A model generated the notes under the pieces. The model made no database searches. It saw nothing but the letters and a program-made list of their open reading frames with translations, and was not told the origin of the DNA. Shown here one piece after another: positions 1 to 11,567 of a DNA stretch of 64,000 bases (within the stretch, counting starts at the first letter, position 1; every line of letters starts with the position of its first letter). The stretch comes from Datura wrightii (Eukaryota > Streptophyta > Magnoliopsida > Solanales > Solanaceae), in the NCBI GenBank assembly GCA_035772735.1, contig JASDFA010000002.1, forward strand, positions 40,940,501 through 41,004,500, read 5' to 3'. Both the position numbers and the translations under genes were made by a program.

Positions 1-1959
1 AAGAGGTGGTTAAAAGCTGAACCACCAAATTCTATATCAACGTGGGATGATCTTGCACGAAAGTTCTTGATAAGATTTTTTCCCTCGGGTAAAACAGCCA
101 GACTTGGAAGTCAAATTCTAAGTTTCAAACAGAGGGAGGGAGAAAATTTATATCAAGCCTGGGAAAGATTTAAATCCATATTGCGGGACTGTCCTCATCA
201 TCATCAGTCTAATGAGGTGTTGGTACACACATTTATTGAGGGTTTGGAACCCCATACTAAAATTTTGCTAGACTCAGTAGCTGGAGGACAAGCGCTGGAA
301 AAGACTTATGAGGAGCTATACACTTTGCTCAACCGGATTTCACAGGGCAATCCAGAATGGAATGCTGACTCATCTCGAGGTGGAGCAAGGAAAGCAGCAG
401 GAGTGCTTGAAGTGGATGGATTTATAGCTATCGCTGCACAGATAGCTGCCTTGCAGAATCAGTTGAACAACCACTTCAGCAACATGAACTTGAACCAGCC
501 TTCAGTTTCAGTCAATGCTGTCCAGCAAATGTGGTGTGAAGTGTGTGGAAGCAGTGAGCACTCAGTTGAGTGCTGTGGAGCAAACCCAGATTCGGTTAAC
601 TTTGTGGGCAACGCACAAAGAAATCAGCAGCAGTTTGGTAGCGGCTACAACTCAAATTGGAGGAACTATCCAAATTTTTCGTGGGGTAGCAACAATCAAC
701 AAGGCCAAAGTTCGGGTCAGGGGGTGCCAAGAAATTAAGGAGGGCAACAGAACTACCAATTTCAATTCAGAAATCACAATGCCCCTCCTCCACCACCATC
801 ACCTACCATTGAGGAGATGTTCAAGACCATGATCGCTAATCAGGCGCAATTGCAGGCTGACTATGTTAAATTGGCAGCCGAAGTGAAGAACAATCAATTA
901 GCGACCAAGGCTCTTGAGTATCAATTTGGGCAATTTGCTAGTGCCCAAAACACAAGGCCCAGAGGAGGACTGCCTAGCGACACGGATCTTAATCCGAAGC
1001 AGGTAAATGCAGTGACCACAAGGAGTGGTTTGCAGCTGAAGGAGGTGGAACTGGAAAGACCACTTCAAAAGTCTGGAGCAGCAGATGTTGAGGAAGAATA
1101 AACTTCGGATAGGGGGAAGACCAAAGAAGCTGAATCAGAAAGGCCTCCACCCCCGTTCCCTCAACGACTCAAGAAACACAAGGAGGAGGCGTGTTTCAAG
1201 AAATTTATGGAGGTGCTTAAACAGGTACATGTTAATTTACCTCTTGTTGATGTCTTGCAGGGAGTGCCAAAATATGCCAAATATATTAAAGACATCGTGG
1301 CCAACAAAAGTCGTTTGACTGAGTATGCCACGGTAGCTTTGACGGAGGAATGCACTTCTCGGATCCAAAATAGACTGCCTACAAAGCTAAAAGACCCTGG
1401 AAGTTTTACTATCCAGCTTACTATTGGGCAGAGTATCCGAGCTCGTGGATTGTGTGACTTGGGGGCGAGCATAAATCTGATGCCATCTTCGGTATTCAGA
1501 AAGTTAGGTCTAGGGAGTCCTAGACCTACAACCGTAATCTTGCAGTTAGCAGACAGATCCTTAGCTAGGACGGATGGCATTGTTGAGGATGTGCTTGTGC
1601 AAGTGGGATCCCTCATTTTTCCGGTTGATTTTATTGTTGGGGATTTTAAACCAGACGCTGAAGTCCCATTTATTTTGGGACAACCCTTCTTGGCAACCGG
1701 GAAAGCATTAATCGACGTGGCTGTGGGTCAACTTACAATGCGAGCACATGACAAGGTAGAGGTGTTCGATGTATACAAAGCACCCAAGTTCCCAATGGTA
1801 AATGAAGAACTCTCGGTGATCAATGTAATTGATCATGGGAATGCTAAACAAATGAATGATTCCCGAGAGTTGATGGGAAGACCACCAGATAAGGGTGAGC
1901 ACTACTGGGGGGAGGACAAGGATCGTGAGAAATCATCCATCACCCTAGTGGATAAGTGA
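1..1959 (+). pseudogene. gag-pro: Element A gag-protease polyprotein, 5'-truncated by window, two in-frame stops
   Basis: The reading frame is open from base 1 and continues in one frame to the stop at 1957-1959, broken by TAA at 736-738 and 1099-1101. The N-terminal part holds the retrotransposon gag core (RFFPSGKTA, YQAWERFKSILRDCP, GGQALEKTYEELYTLLNRI), which forms the particle shell. A CX2CX4HX4C zinc knuckle (CEVCGSSEHSVECC) starts at 535 and would bind element RNA. The C-terminal part is an aspartic protease, with CDLGASINLMP around 1453-1485 and FILGQPFLAT around 1672. DLGA in place of D(S/T)GA is, as far as I recall, usual for Athila-type proteases. The protein normally continues into RT, but here it ends after the protease. 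Element F (41160-43634) is colinear and shows which positions were originally glutamine codons. Confidence 0.88.
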
Positions 1960-2255
1960 GCATAAAGGACATCGAGCCGCGACGGTAAACCAGGCGCTGC
2001 ACGGGAGGCAACCCGTGAAAAATATTTGTTTTCTTTTGTTTTGTAAAGTGTAAATAGATTTTATTTTATTTTTCTTTTTCTTGATTTAGTACAAATTTTT
2101 CGTTTTAGTTAGTATTTTTCATTTTAATTAAGGAAATCTATTAATCTAACCAATTTTGTTTAGTGAGGTGATTTTCAGGTCAAACAGAGAAAAATGTGCA
2201 CGGAATCGTGAAGGAAAAGGCAAGGTATGAAAAAATGAATAAAATGAAGAGACAG
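1960..2255 (+). other. Post-protease noncoding segment with AGGCAA-loop hairpin (element A)
   Basis: Immediately after the protease stop comes GGCGCTGCACGGGAGGCAAC (1993-2012). It forms a hairpin: CACGGG (2000-2005) and CCCGTG (2012-2017) around AGGCAA. From memory, the motif CTTGGGAGGCAACC normally follows the pol region in plant Athila/Tat elements. Finding it directly behind the protease means the whole pol block is absent. The rest is T-rich and I see no coding potential. Confidence 0.6.
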
Positions 2256-2424
2256 TGAGCTGGGGCGATGGCTCCATGTCACGGAGGAGGACCTCCGCGT
2301 TACCCTCCGCGACACGTTGAGGTTAAATCTGAAATTTTTAAAAATTCTAGTGAGCCATCGCGATGGCTCCGTGTCACGGAGGAGGGGCTCCGCGTTACCC
2401 TCCGTGACACGTTGCCCTATATTT
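2256..2424 (+). promoter_or_regulatory. Internal promoter-like palindromic block in element A
   Basis: Two GC-rich units (about 2264-2318 and 2351-2414) use the same words found upstream of the TATA box in the A, B and F LTRs: GCGATGGCTCC, GTGTCACGGAGG, CTCCGCGTTACC, CTCCGTGACACG. A TATATTTT string follows at about 2417. Because this block sits upstream of a candidate leader intron and the second ORF, I infer that it is a separate promoter, possibly derived from an LTR. No transcription evidence is available. Confidence 0.4.
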
Positions 2425-2610
2425 TGTGACGGGTCACACCGGGTTGCCGGGTGACCCGCGTATTTTTCTTCATTTTAAACCCCGAAAAACCCTTTTTCCC
2501 TCATTTTCTCACATCTCCGCGACCAAACACCCATATTTCCCTCTCCCATCAATGTGCCACGGTATTAAGCAAAGAAATTATCGAGTTTTCTTCGGTTTTT
2601 CAACTACGAG

Positions 2611-3311
2611 GTATGTTTTCCTATTCTCTCTCAAGTTTTTGTCGATTTTAGTCGAATTTGAGCATGGGAGGTGAGATAAATCACCCTAAGTCGAAATTTA
2701 GCATGAAATTGAGTTATTCTTTGATTGATAAATGTTCGAGATATTGTAATACACGTTTGAACTTGTCGATTGCATGAATGATTCGAAATTGATTGTGAAA
2801 TTCAATTCTAGCGCTTTGGTTGTTGAAGTCGAAATGGGTAACTTGGTAAATTGGTGAATTATATGCCGGGGTGTGCTTGTGAATTGAGATAAGTCGTTGT
2901 AAATATTGCTTGAATGTAATAGACGACGAATTCTCTGGTTTTTGGGAAAATGTGAAAATTGTTCGAATTGGTTGGTTACATAGGTTCATATGTATATAGA
3001 AATTTTGTTGTTGTTTTTGTGTGTTGTTTTAGTTGCTAAGTGCGATGGTTGAATTGCTGGCGATGGTAGAATTGGGATTAGCTGTATGAAGTCTGAGTAG
3101 TACGCTAAAGTTTACTGTCGAAGTTTTCTTTGCAAACGCACTAAGCATAAATTGTATAGTTGTTTGTTTTTGGTGTAAATAAAGTGATCCTTGCCGTAGT
3201 ATCGTAACCGTAGCTAAGGACTAAGTGTGGGGTAAACTTAGCTTAACCCAACCTTAACCGAAGCTAATATGCATTTAGCTTGACATGGTGCTTGTTTATT
3301 TGTGTTGGCAG
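2611..3311 (+). other. Candidate 5'-leader intron before the second ORF of element A
   Basis: A consensus-like donor (GAG|GTATGTTT, GT at 2611) and an acceptor (TTTGTGTTGGCAG, AG ending at 3311) bracket about 700 bases of AT-rich sequence without ORFs. The first ATG of the second ORF follows six bases after the acceptor. The upstream 2440-2610 stretch is CT-rich, like a plant 5' UTR. This is inferred from splice-site appearance only. Confidence 0.4.
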
Positions 3312-3316
3312 GTACA

Positions 3317-4537
3317 ATGGCAAGTAGGCAGGATAAGGGTAAAGGTGCATCTACTTCAGGCACCGGGAGAAAATGACTTAGATTGGGCACAGCAGTCCCA
3401 GCTGCACCAGCAGTTCTGTGCGGCCAACGCAGCCAATACGGAATGCGGTGGGTAACCGATGAAGGGAAGAAGTGGTATGCTAAACACAAGGAAAACAAAT
3501 ACTTCCCTGAGGAGCATATTGCACGGGAACCACTAGCACAGGAGTTCCCCCGCATAGTGCAGAGGATCGAGGCAGCTGGGCTCAACTTCATATTTCAGGA
3601 GCCCAAGGAGTGCAACCTACATTTAGTCCGGGAGTTCTATGCAAACTGGAACCCGGCAATCAGAAGCCACACAATAAAAATCAGAGGGCAGATTGTCACT
3701 TTGGAACCCCAGTAATTAAATGCCATCATTGGAGCGCGGGACACAGACGCCCACGTTCTCCGCCAGCTGAACATCACCCCACCATATGCCGATATCATAC
3801 GCACATTGTGTGGGGCTCGATCCACAGCCAGATGGAGCAGACATAAGGAGAGGGGTTACCACCAGACTCTGCTGTATTCTCAAATGAACAGGGAGGCCAG
3901 AATATGGCTGAAGATAGTCTGTTCGTGCTTAATCCCGGGGGTGCACATGACTGATGTGACCCAGGATCGTGTCTGCCTAGTGTATGCCCTAATGAAAGGG
4001 CTGGAGATTAATGTTGGGGCGGTCATCATATCCGCCATGAAGAGAGCCCGATTACACCAGGGCCACAGGTATGGGTTCGAAGGACTTATCACCACCTTCC
4101 TCCGGGGCCTCGACGTCGAGGAAGAGGCTTTGGACTACATCCCGCAGTTGGAGCGGAGGGCCCTTGACGTGACCAAAACTAAGGCCCCCGACACCATACA
4201 CAGGCCAGTGCTGACACTTGGCGAGCGACATGCTCACGATGACCAGTACATGGCACGGATGTTTGGTATGCAAATGCTTCAGCTTCGGATTGGTGGGAGA
4301 CCAGCCACAGAGGAGGAGCTATGGCAGCTGGAGCTGGATTACCCATTTGGCGAAAACGCCAGGGCTTTATGCCGAGTGGGGCCAGCCTTTGTAGAGCCCA
4401 CTGACGATGATGTACCCACGGATGAGGAGACACGTCGGGAGGACTCCGATGTGGAGTCCGATGACGACGACGGAGGTGACTCGGACATGGGCGATGAGGC
4501 AGCAGCACCGGATGAAGAAGTCGAATATTTCGACTGA
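3317..4537 (+). pseudogene. Second ORF of element A: PF20167-type 'putative plant transposon protein'
   Basis: One frame runs from ATG 3317 to the stop at 4535-4537, interrupted by TGA at 3374-3376 and TAA at 3713-3715. Recognisable segments are EFYANWNPAIRSHTIKIRG (about 3633-3689), the LCGARSTARW region (about 3807), REARIWLKIVCSCLIPG (about 3891), DRVCLVYALMKG (about 3966) and MARMFGMQMLQLRIGGRP (about 4251). An acidic tail rich in Asp/Glu ends the protein. This order matches the uncharacterised domain I know as PF20167, which in plants is mostly found carried by LTR-element derivatives. Its function is unknown. It is not an envelope by sequence: I see no signal peptide or membrane segment. 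Base composition is more GC-rich than the flanks. Confidence 0.75.
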
Positions 4538-4580
4538 TCAGGGAGTGCCACCACCCAAATTTGTGATTTTTAAGTTTTGT

Positions 4581-4616
4581 GAACACTGGGGATAGTGTTC
4601 GATTTAAGTGTGGGGT
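4581..4616 (+). other. Internal hairpin plus polypurine-tract-like motif (element A)
   Basis: Arms GAACACT (4581-4587) and AGTGTTC (4594-4600) enclose GGGGAT. They are followed at once by GATTTAAGTGTGGGGT (4601-4616), the same word that forms the primer site next to the 3' LTR at 6451-6466. It may act as a second, internal plus-strand primer site. Confidence 0.4.
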
Positions 4617-6469
4617 GGGGAGTAATTAGGTGCTGGGGCTAGGCCGGTTTGCTTGTATGTTCTTTCCTCTGTTTGTTTTGTATGTTTATGTTGCCCTGTG
4701 TTTGTGAAGTGCAAACTGGTTTGTATCTTTATATATTTGTGGTAATTGATGATGTGTGTTGTTAAATGTTGTGGTTTGCCAGCTAAGTCTGTAGAAAAAA
4801 AAAATTGTAAATATTTTCTTATGTTCTTTTCTCTATCGAAATGATCGATATTTTTAAAATTTTGCAAAAATATTTTGTACATATTAAAATACTTTGTAAA
4901 TATTTTTCCATCGAAATGATCGATGTGTTGCAAAATTTTTCGATTTTAGTTTTTGGGTTTCTCGGAGTTTGTTTTCGGTTCTTTTACCGAGAATAGTCCC
5001 ATTGAACCGACGTCATAGTTAGTGACCGTTCCCTATGATGGATGGATGACAACCGTCTTAAGGGAAATGTAGTTGGTAGGAGTAGTAATTTTAATTTGTT
5101 TTCAGTTTTTTTTCTTTGGTGGATTACATCACGGAACCTGTAGTTACTATATGGTTGTGAAATTATGGTTGCGTGTTGTAACTGATATTCAAAATGTAAA
5201 AGTGATTCGTTTGAAAGCATGCAATTTTGTAAATATGTTGATTTACCTTGGCTGTAGAATTCGATTCGGTGTGATTGAGGCTTAATTTTGAATTCATGTA
5301 ATTGGTTAATTAAAGAGTTTAAGAATGCATCTTGAATCGAGCATGTGCATGAAGTGTGAAGTGAGGTGTTGTTATTCCATGCTATTGTGAAGTGTCTAGA
5401 ACTTGCCTGGTGTGTGTACAAAACGAAATGAAAGAGGTGTAGTGTTGGAAAGGATGTAGGCATTTCTTTGTTTTAACCGAGAGTTTCTATTTTTTTCTTG
5501 TCAAACTCTACCTTTTTATGTGATTGTATACCCTAGTCAGCCCGTTGAGCCTTTAGCCGATTATTTCTTTCTTTTGTCCAAAATTGTATAAACTAAGCTT
5601 AATTCTTTCTTTTCATTAGCCGTAAAGTCTATACAAAACTCTTAAGCGCTTAAGAAGAACAGAAAAATTTTTCCCAAAGTGTCAAAGAGTGAGAATAGTG
5701 GAAAGAAAAAGAAAAGCAGAGTGAGGAAAGAAAAGAAAAAGGTGGAGGGTGCACTTGCTATAATTAAATGATAATGAAGGTGCATAAAAAACCTTTGTTG
5801 TTGTGTCAAGTGTGTTTGGTGAATTGGGCCATACGAAAGTAAACCAGCATGAATGGGATGATGAAAAAAAGAAAAGAGAGAAACAATGTCCATGAGTTGA
5901 TGGGAATGTGTTGAAAAGGCGCTTAATGATGCTAGTGGCTATTATTGGCTAATCCAATATGTACTAGTTCCATAGCTTCCATTACAACCCATTAAAGTCC
6001 TACGTGATCTTACATTGCATTTCTTTATATTAGTGGAGTAATACACTAAGGGCAAGTCTATGGGTCATGACATGATGCATGTGAATTCTTTTGGGAGAGA
6101 GTGAAATTAATTTTTACATGCCCCTACTTGAATGTTTGTGTGTCACATGAACAAAAAGGGGAAGATTCTCTTGAGTTGTGAGGGCACATGCTTGATGAAA
6201 GATTGATTTTCATGTCGGATATCTTGATTAGCTGATTTGCATGAGTTTGCCGATATCGAGGGTCGATTCTTAAAGTCTAGGAAGTCTTAATGTATTAAAG
6301 GTCGTTGCATTGTAAGACCATGCATGTTTTCTTGATGATTTACAGTATTGAATGATCGGTATGACCGTAGCTCAAATTGTCACACCATAGTGGCGAAGGT
6401 TGGGATGTAATTTGCATGAGTTGTGTATGTGTTGTTCGAGGACGAACAAGGATTTAAGTGTGGGGTAAG
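4617..6469 (+). other. Conserved noncoding 3' region of element A with AGGA hairpin and polypurine tract
   Basis: I find no sustained ORF here. Blocks are nevertheless recognisably shared with F (44095-45578): GATGGATGGATGAC near 5039 and 44200, GTGTCTAGAACTTGCCTGGT near 5391 and 44512, GGGTCATGACATGATGCATG near 6061 (GGGTCATTACATGATGCATG near 45174), and GTGAGGGCACATG near 6178 and 45288. A perfect hairpin lies at 6433-6448 (arms TGTTCG and CGAACA, loop AGGA), then the purine tract GATTTAAGTGTGGGGTAAG (6451-6469) abuts the LTR. The tract would prime plus-strand DNA synthesis. Confidence 0.6.
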
Positions 6470-7898
6470 TGATCTTGGGCAGATTTATATGCCCAAGTGA
6501 TACTTAAACGTATCATTTTCGTCTTGTTTATTGTGCAATGTGTATACTTTTTCATGTAATTGGTAATGAAATGTGAATTTATACTAACCAACATGATTAG
6601 CATTGTTTTGTAGGTAAAACATGATTTTGAGGAGCTAAAATGCATGTTGGAACAATATCGGAGTTGGACTTGGTTGCGAGCACGAAAAAGACATTGGACT
6701 GCACAATGTAAAGGGGCTCCGCGATGGAGCCGTGCCACGCTACCATCGCGGAGGCACACTGCCTGGAGGGTGATTAATTTGTCAATTTCTAGTGAAGCCT
6801 CGCGAAAGCTCCGTGGCACGGAGGCAAGCCACCGCGTTGCATGCCGTGCCACGTTGAGACTTTATTCCCGGACCCCAGATTTCCAGTGAGGGTCCGCGTC
6901 CACGCTGTGTCACGGAGGCAGTGCTCCGCGTTGGCCTCTGTGACACGTTGCTTGTTATTCCGGGAAAAATTCCCAATAGTATAAATAGAACACTTAGGCT
7001 TATTTTTAATTAATTCAGACTTGGTGGAGCAAGGACGTGGGTTACAGGCAGTTGAGGGACGAAAAAGCTAAGGGTTTTTCTCTCTTTCTTTCTTCTTTCA
7101 ATCAATTGTTTGTATGATTAACACTTGTTTTAGGATGATTAATCCATAAATGAGTGGCTAATTCTCTTCCTTGCTGAGGTTATGAACAATGGGGATGAAT
7201 TTTGATTATTGAATTGTATGGTTTTTCATCTTCTTCTTCTATGTTGTTCTATTAATTCTTGTTTCTACTGCATTAGTGTGTGGCCGACATTAATGTATAT
7301 CTAAAAAGTCCGATTTCACTCGAGAGAGCACGAAATTGGAAAGTTGTGAATTAATAGGGTATTGTTCTTAACTTGATTTGGGAAAATTGGGTTTTGATGT
7401 GCTTTCCTGATAGAAATATACTTGAAAGCCGTATTAGTCAATTTAGGAACCAGAATTGTATTGCTAGGTCATAAATTGCATTTGATCACAGAAATGTAGA
7501 CGGATGGTTTATGATTCTTAAGTGAGATTAAATATGAGAGTTTTAATCTCTAGGCTAATGTTCTTGGCTAGCAACAGGAAGAGAAGATTAACAAATTATG
7601 ATTATAATCAAGTTCATTACTTGTTCTTAACCTTGGCATGCTCATATCCATAGTTTCAATACAAAGTAGATATTTGGTAATAGTTTTAGTATATAATTTA
7701 TAAACAAAAATTATTTAACTTTTGGTTACGTTGTTGTCAGCATATATAGAAGTAAGATAGAATATAGTATACTTGAGCAATTTTTACTTATCCAGAGTCT
7801 CCTTGGTTCGATACTTGGCTTACTTAGATACTTTATTACTTGTTTGACCACGTGCACTTGCGTGTCGGTTTTTAACCCATATAGCAAACCACCGAACA
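6470..7898 (+). mobile_element. 3' LTR of element A
   Basis: It begins TGATCTTGGGCA directly after the purine tract and ends ACCGAACA. The limits match the 1448-bp solo LTR at 26101-27548 in the opposite orientation. A terminal palindrome lies at its left edge (CTTGGGCA and TGCCCAAG, about 6474-6497). The U3 part carries three GC-rich palindromic units upstream of a TATA box at about 6980. The leader after it contains CT-rich stretches. Confidence 0.8.
6709..6988 (+). promoter_or_regulatory. U3 palindromic cassette and TATA box of the A LTR
   Basis: Arms CTCCGCGATGG (6717-6727) and CCATCGCGGAG (6743-6753) form an 11-bp palindrome. Two further units built of CGTGGCACGGAGG, TGTCACGGAGG and CTCTGTGACACG words extend to about 6952. 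The sequence TATAAATAG follows about 30 bp later at about 6980, consistent with an RNA polymerase II core promoter. Confidence 0.6.
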
Positions 7899-8034
7899 CC
7901 AGGGGTAAAATAAAAATATCTCCAGCCAATGTACCACACTGGGGTAAATAAAAATATCTCCAGCCGATATACCACAACGGGGTAAAATTAAAAGATCTTT
8001 GGTCGATGTACCACACCGTGGTAAAATAAAAACA
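7899..8034. repeat. Short tandem array, about 39-bp unit
   Basis: Three and a half diverged units of the form ggggtaaaataaaaatatct-ccagccgat-ataccacac follow one another at 7899-8034. Similar arrays are common in plant LTRs. An ORF crossing them (7726-8067, minus) is an artefact of the repetition. Confidence 0.7.
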
Positions 8035-9441
8035 AATCTTAATCACCATCATAAATGGAGCTGACAAAGCTCATACAAACTATCTGAATACTGGAAACCA
8101 TAAAATATGTTTATAAGTTACTATAACATGTGTAGGATCTTACCACGACCCCTAATTCTATAATTATGCCATACACATATAGGTCTTTCATTTAGCATTT
8201 AAATACATACATATGTTGTAAATGAATTCTAGGGAGTTTCCTAGAACTGGAATATCATAAACACATGTGTAGACTCACATTCATGATTTTAAACATCTCC
8301 AAGCAATTCTAACACGAGAAGAAGAGAGGAATCACTTAACCTAACATTTTCTATTAACAATCTTAGCATTCATTTCGTGCTTATTCTCGTTTGACTTTCA
8401 TACTTTCATATCAAGAATTGTGAGCATACCTCATTCATTGCACATCATATCACATCTCGAGGTAAATTATGAATAGGAAGACATAACTTGTGTATCTCAA
8501 ACCTGGAGCTCTTTAATATACAAATGCTAGGCAACTGTTTAGGAACTGCCTTAAGATAAATAAAGACTTATAGTCGTTCTTTAGACAACGTAGGAAAAGC
8601 TTATGTGAAACATTGAAATATATGTGGAGCTTAGAAAAGCTTAGCGGCATTATAAATAGTTTAGAAACTTCCAAGAAAAAAAATCCTTTAAAACATGAGA
8701 AAGTTACTCCAACTCATAGAACAAATAATCATAAATAATTGTTTAAAAAGGACGACGAAGAACTTCTCCTTAACTTGAGTCACTATCTTAAAATATTCGA
8801 TTCTAATCATTTCTTAAGAAGTTAACACTTTGCTGGCCTTCCATTAGCTTAACACAACTGAACATAACCAACTTTATTTATAATCCTTTTTGCTAAATGT
8901 CATTAGAATAGGGTAAATTTTGTTGGCTATTTTCCTAACTCATTAAATATCGTAACACTTATCATCTAAAAACTACCTTTGGCTTCACATTTCGTATTAA
9001 TCATAAATTCTCTTCCAACCATGATTCATAATTCCCTACATAATTATTTACTCTTGTGTTCATAATTCAAGAATTTCTTATATGCACTTACCTTTTTACC
9101 TAATTTCCAACCTTATCTCTTAAACATCGTCATGTCCATATTTAACATCTCTTAAAGGTTCTTGAAATCAACTATAGACAGAGGGCATATAACTCATATT
9201 TTATCTTGAAAGGTTTAATATTTACTCTTAATCTCTCTGTTGCTACCAGAGCCTCCATCTTTACTCTTAGATTGATTTCCTTACACATCTACAACTTTCA
9301 AAGAACATACGACGTGTCTACGTAAAGCCTTAAGCAATTCTCAGGAGGTCTAGATAACTCAAGAGCTCTAATAAACATATAGCGACTTTCGAAAGGTAAT
9401 CCTTACTGCTTTAGCGTGTAATTTGAACGTAAGCATAAACG

Positions 9442-9677
<236 letters not shown>

Positions 9678-11567
9678 CACGATTTTCGTATAACCTTTTA
9701 ATGTCAAGATATTGTGCATAACCTACCAATAAAGATGGTTCCATGGAAATATCAATAGTTTATCCATTCGGGCCCTATTTTGCATGTTTAACGTATCGAT
9801 TAATTAAGAAACACATTAATTAGTCGATTAGCTTAAGGAAGAGGGATTAGGGAACCATCTCTTGGCCCTAGGTACCTTAATATATGAATATAATAGGGTA
9901 GGTAACTATCATAAGTAAATTCCATTTCATTACCTTCGTTAGCCCTTATTGAGTTAAAACCCGATTTCAATTATTAGGTTTGCTTGCGCGTTGTCATCTT
10001 GCCATGCTTACCAAATTTCTTAGCAACCATAATGTGAAACAACTTTGACACCACAAATACATAACACAATGTAAAGGACCAGCTCACAGTGCCCACGTCA
10101 AGGGGACTTTAGACTCAATTTACAACTATGACCATAATGGAAGGCAATTTCCCTCTCCTCTTCACATTCATGTGTTCCAACTCTTTAGCAAATACACACC
10201 TTAATACCAAGTAATTCTATCAACTGGGAGGAACCATAATATGATACTACAGAAGCTCAAGTACAGGGGAATGCCGGATTAATCCTCGGCATGAATTCGT
10301 GGTTGAAAATAAAGAGACAAAGAACGCCTTACATACCTTTCTCCGATGAACTTTTCTCTAGTCGATTTCCTTTTTCAATGATCAGCCCTCAACCTCCTTA
10401 ATCAATTGGTTTTATAGCCAATGACAAGCTTAACCCATAGCAAAAAATTCAGCTAAAATAACTAAACAATGGCAGTCACAATAGCAACAATAACACACGG
10501 CAACATCAACAACATTTAGCCATTTTCTCAACTAGTTTTCATTAACATTTAAGGGAGAAACAAGAGGAAATTTTACCTTAGTTCTACTGTAATTCTTTCC
10601 CTCATTATGAAGTATAATTCCAGCAAAATAAACAGCCAAAAATCCTAAGGAAAATCAGCAATACTTAGCTCACAAACAGTCCATCGGCAGCTCACTTAGC
10701 TACCAATTTCCAGATTTTCTCTTTACAATTTGAGAGGTTTAAAAGGGGTGAAATACTTACCTTTTGCTGGGGATTTGATCTTGGTTAAAAATAGGAGTAA
10801 TTTACCTCAACTTCGTGTCCAAAAATACAACAACCTTGCTGTCCAAAATGACACAAAACAGTTCACCAACACATCGAACACACCTCCAACTTCTAGTCTT
10901 GTAATCAAAAATTCAAGCAAGGATAGTAGTAGAATCCTTACCTTTTATACTTGTGTTTAATCCCTACCAAGAGTGAACGTATATGTAGCTTAGGAAAGCT
11001 TCAAAAACACAGAAATTTCACCACAACAACGCTGCCCAAGTGAAACCAAAACAGCCACCAAAACGCCATGTTCACCTTATGGTAGATCCCCTTCACTTAG
11101 ATTTAATCTAATAGAGTTTAGCTTAGTGTTTTCCTTAGCTGTTTGCTGAAAATTTGAGAGAATTTCAGAGGATTAGCAGGCACCTTAATTCTAGAAACAT
11201 TGAAAATGATTTGATAAGTCATGACTTAAAATATAAAGCAAGTTGGGCGGTGGCCTCCTTACTGCCCGACAGTGTCATGGTAAAACGTCTATAACGTTTT
11301 ACTCCGAACTCCGATTGACGAGCGATTTTATGTTCTAAAAGATATACTTAAAGAACTTTAATTTGATAGTTTGTGGGGCTTCTAATTCATTATATACTAG
11401 GATATATGGTTATTTAAAGTTGACCCTTACTTATGAACTTCACATAATCTTCAGTTTTCCGTTCGTACACATTTCCCTTGTCATCTACGGCAAATATATA
11501 ACCCATACTTCCCTTAACATAGCATAAAAACATCAAATAATTACCAAAAATTTTCCAGGGTGTAACA

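Larger units (their letters stand above)
1..7898 (+). mobile_element. Element A: Athila-type non-autonomous LTR retrotransposon (5' end outside window)
   Basis: The window opens inside the gag of this element. The order seen is gag-protease (1-1959), a hairpin-bearing segment, a second ORF (3317-4537), a long noncoding tail, a purine-rich primer site and the 3' LTR (6470-7898). No reverse transcriptase, RNase H or integrase lies anywhere between gag-pro and the LTR, so movement would need a helper element. The 3' boundary is placed by comparison with the solo LTR of the same family at 26101-27548, which has a clean target-site duplication. The 5' LTR and left duplication are outside the window. 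Assignment to Athila/Tat rests on the gag and protease type and on the close relative F, which has the tRNA-Asp primer site. Confidence 0.85.

Noticed and set aside
3806..4537. Possible host gene with acidic C-terminus
   Set aside because: It is the downstream part of the PF20167-type ORF inside element A, in frame with 3317-3805 and bounded by element features.
7726..8067. A 113-residue minus-strand ORF with repeated segments
   Set aside because: It spans the end of the A LTR and a 39-bp tandem array; the repetition comes from the DNA repeat.
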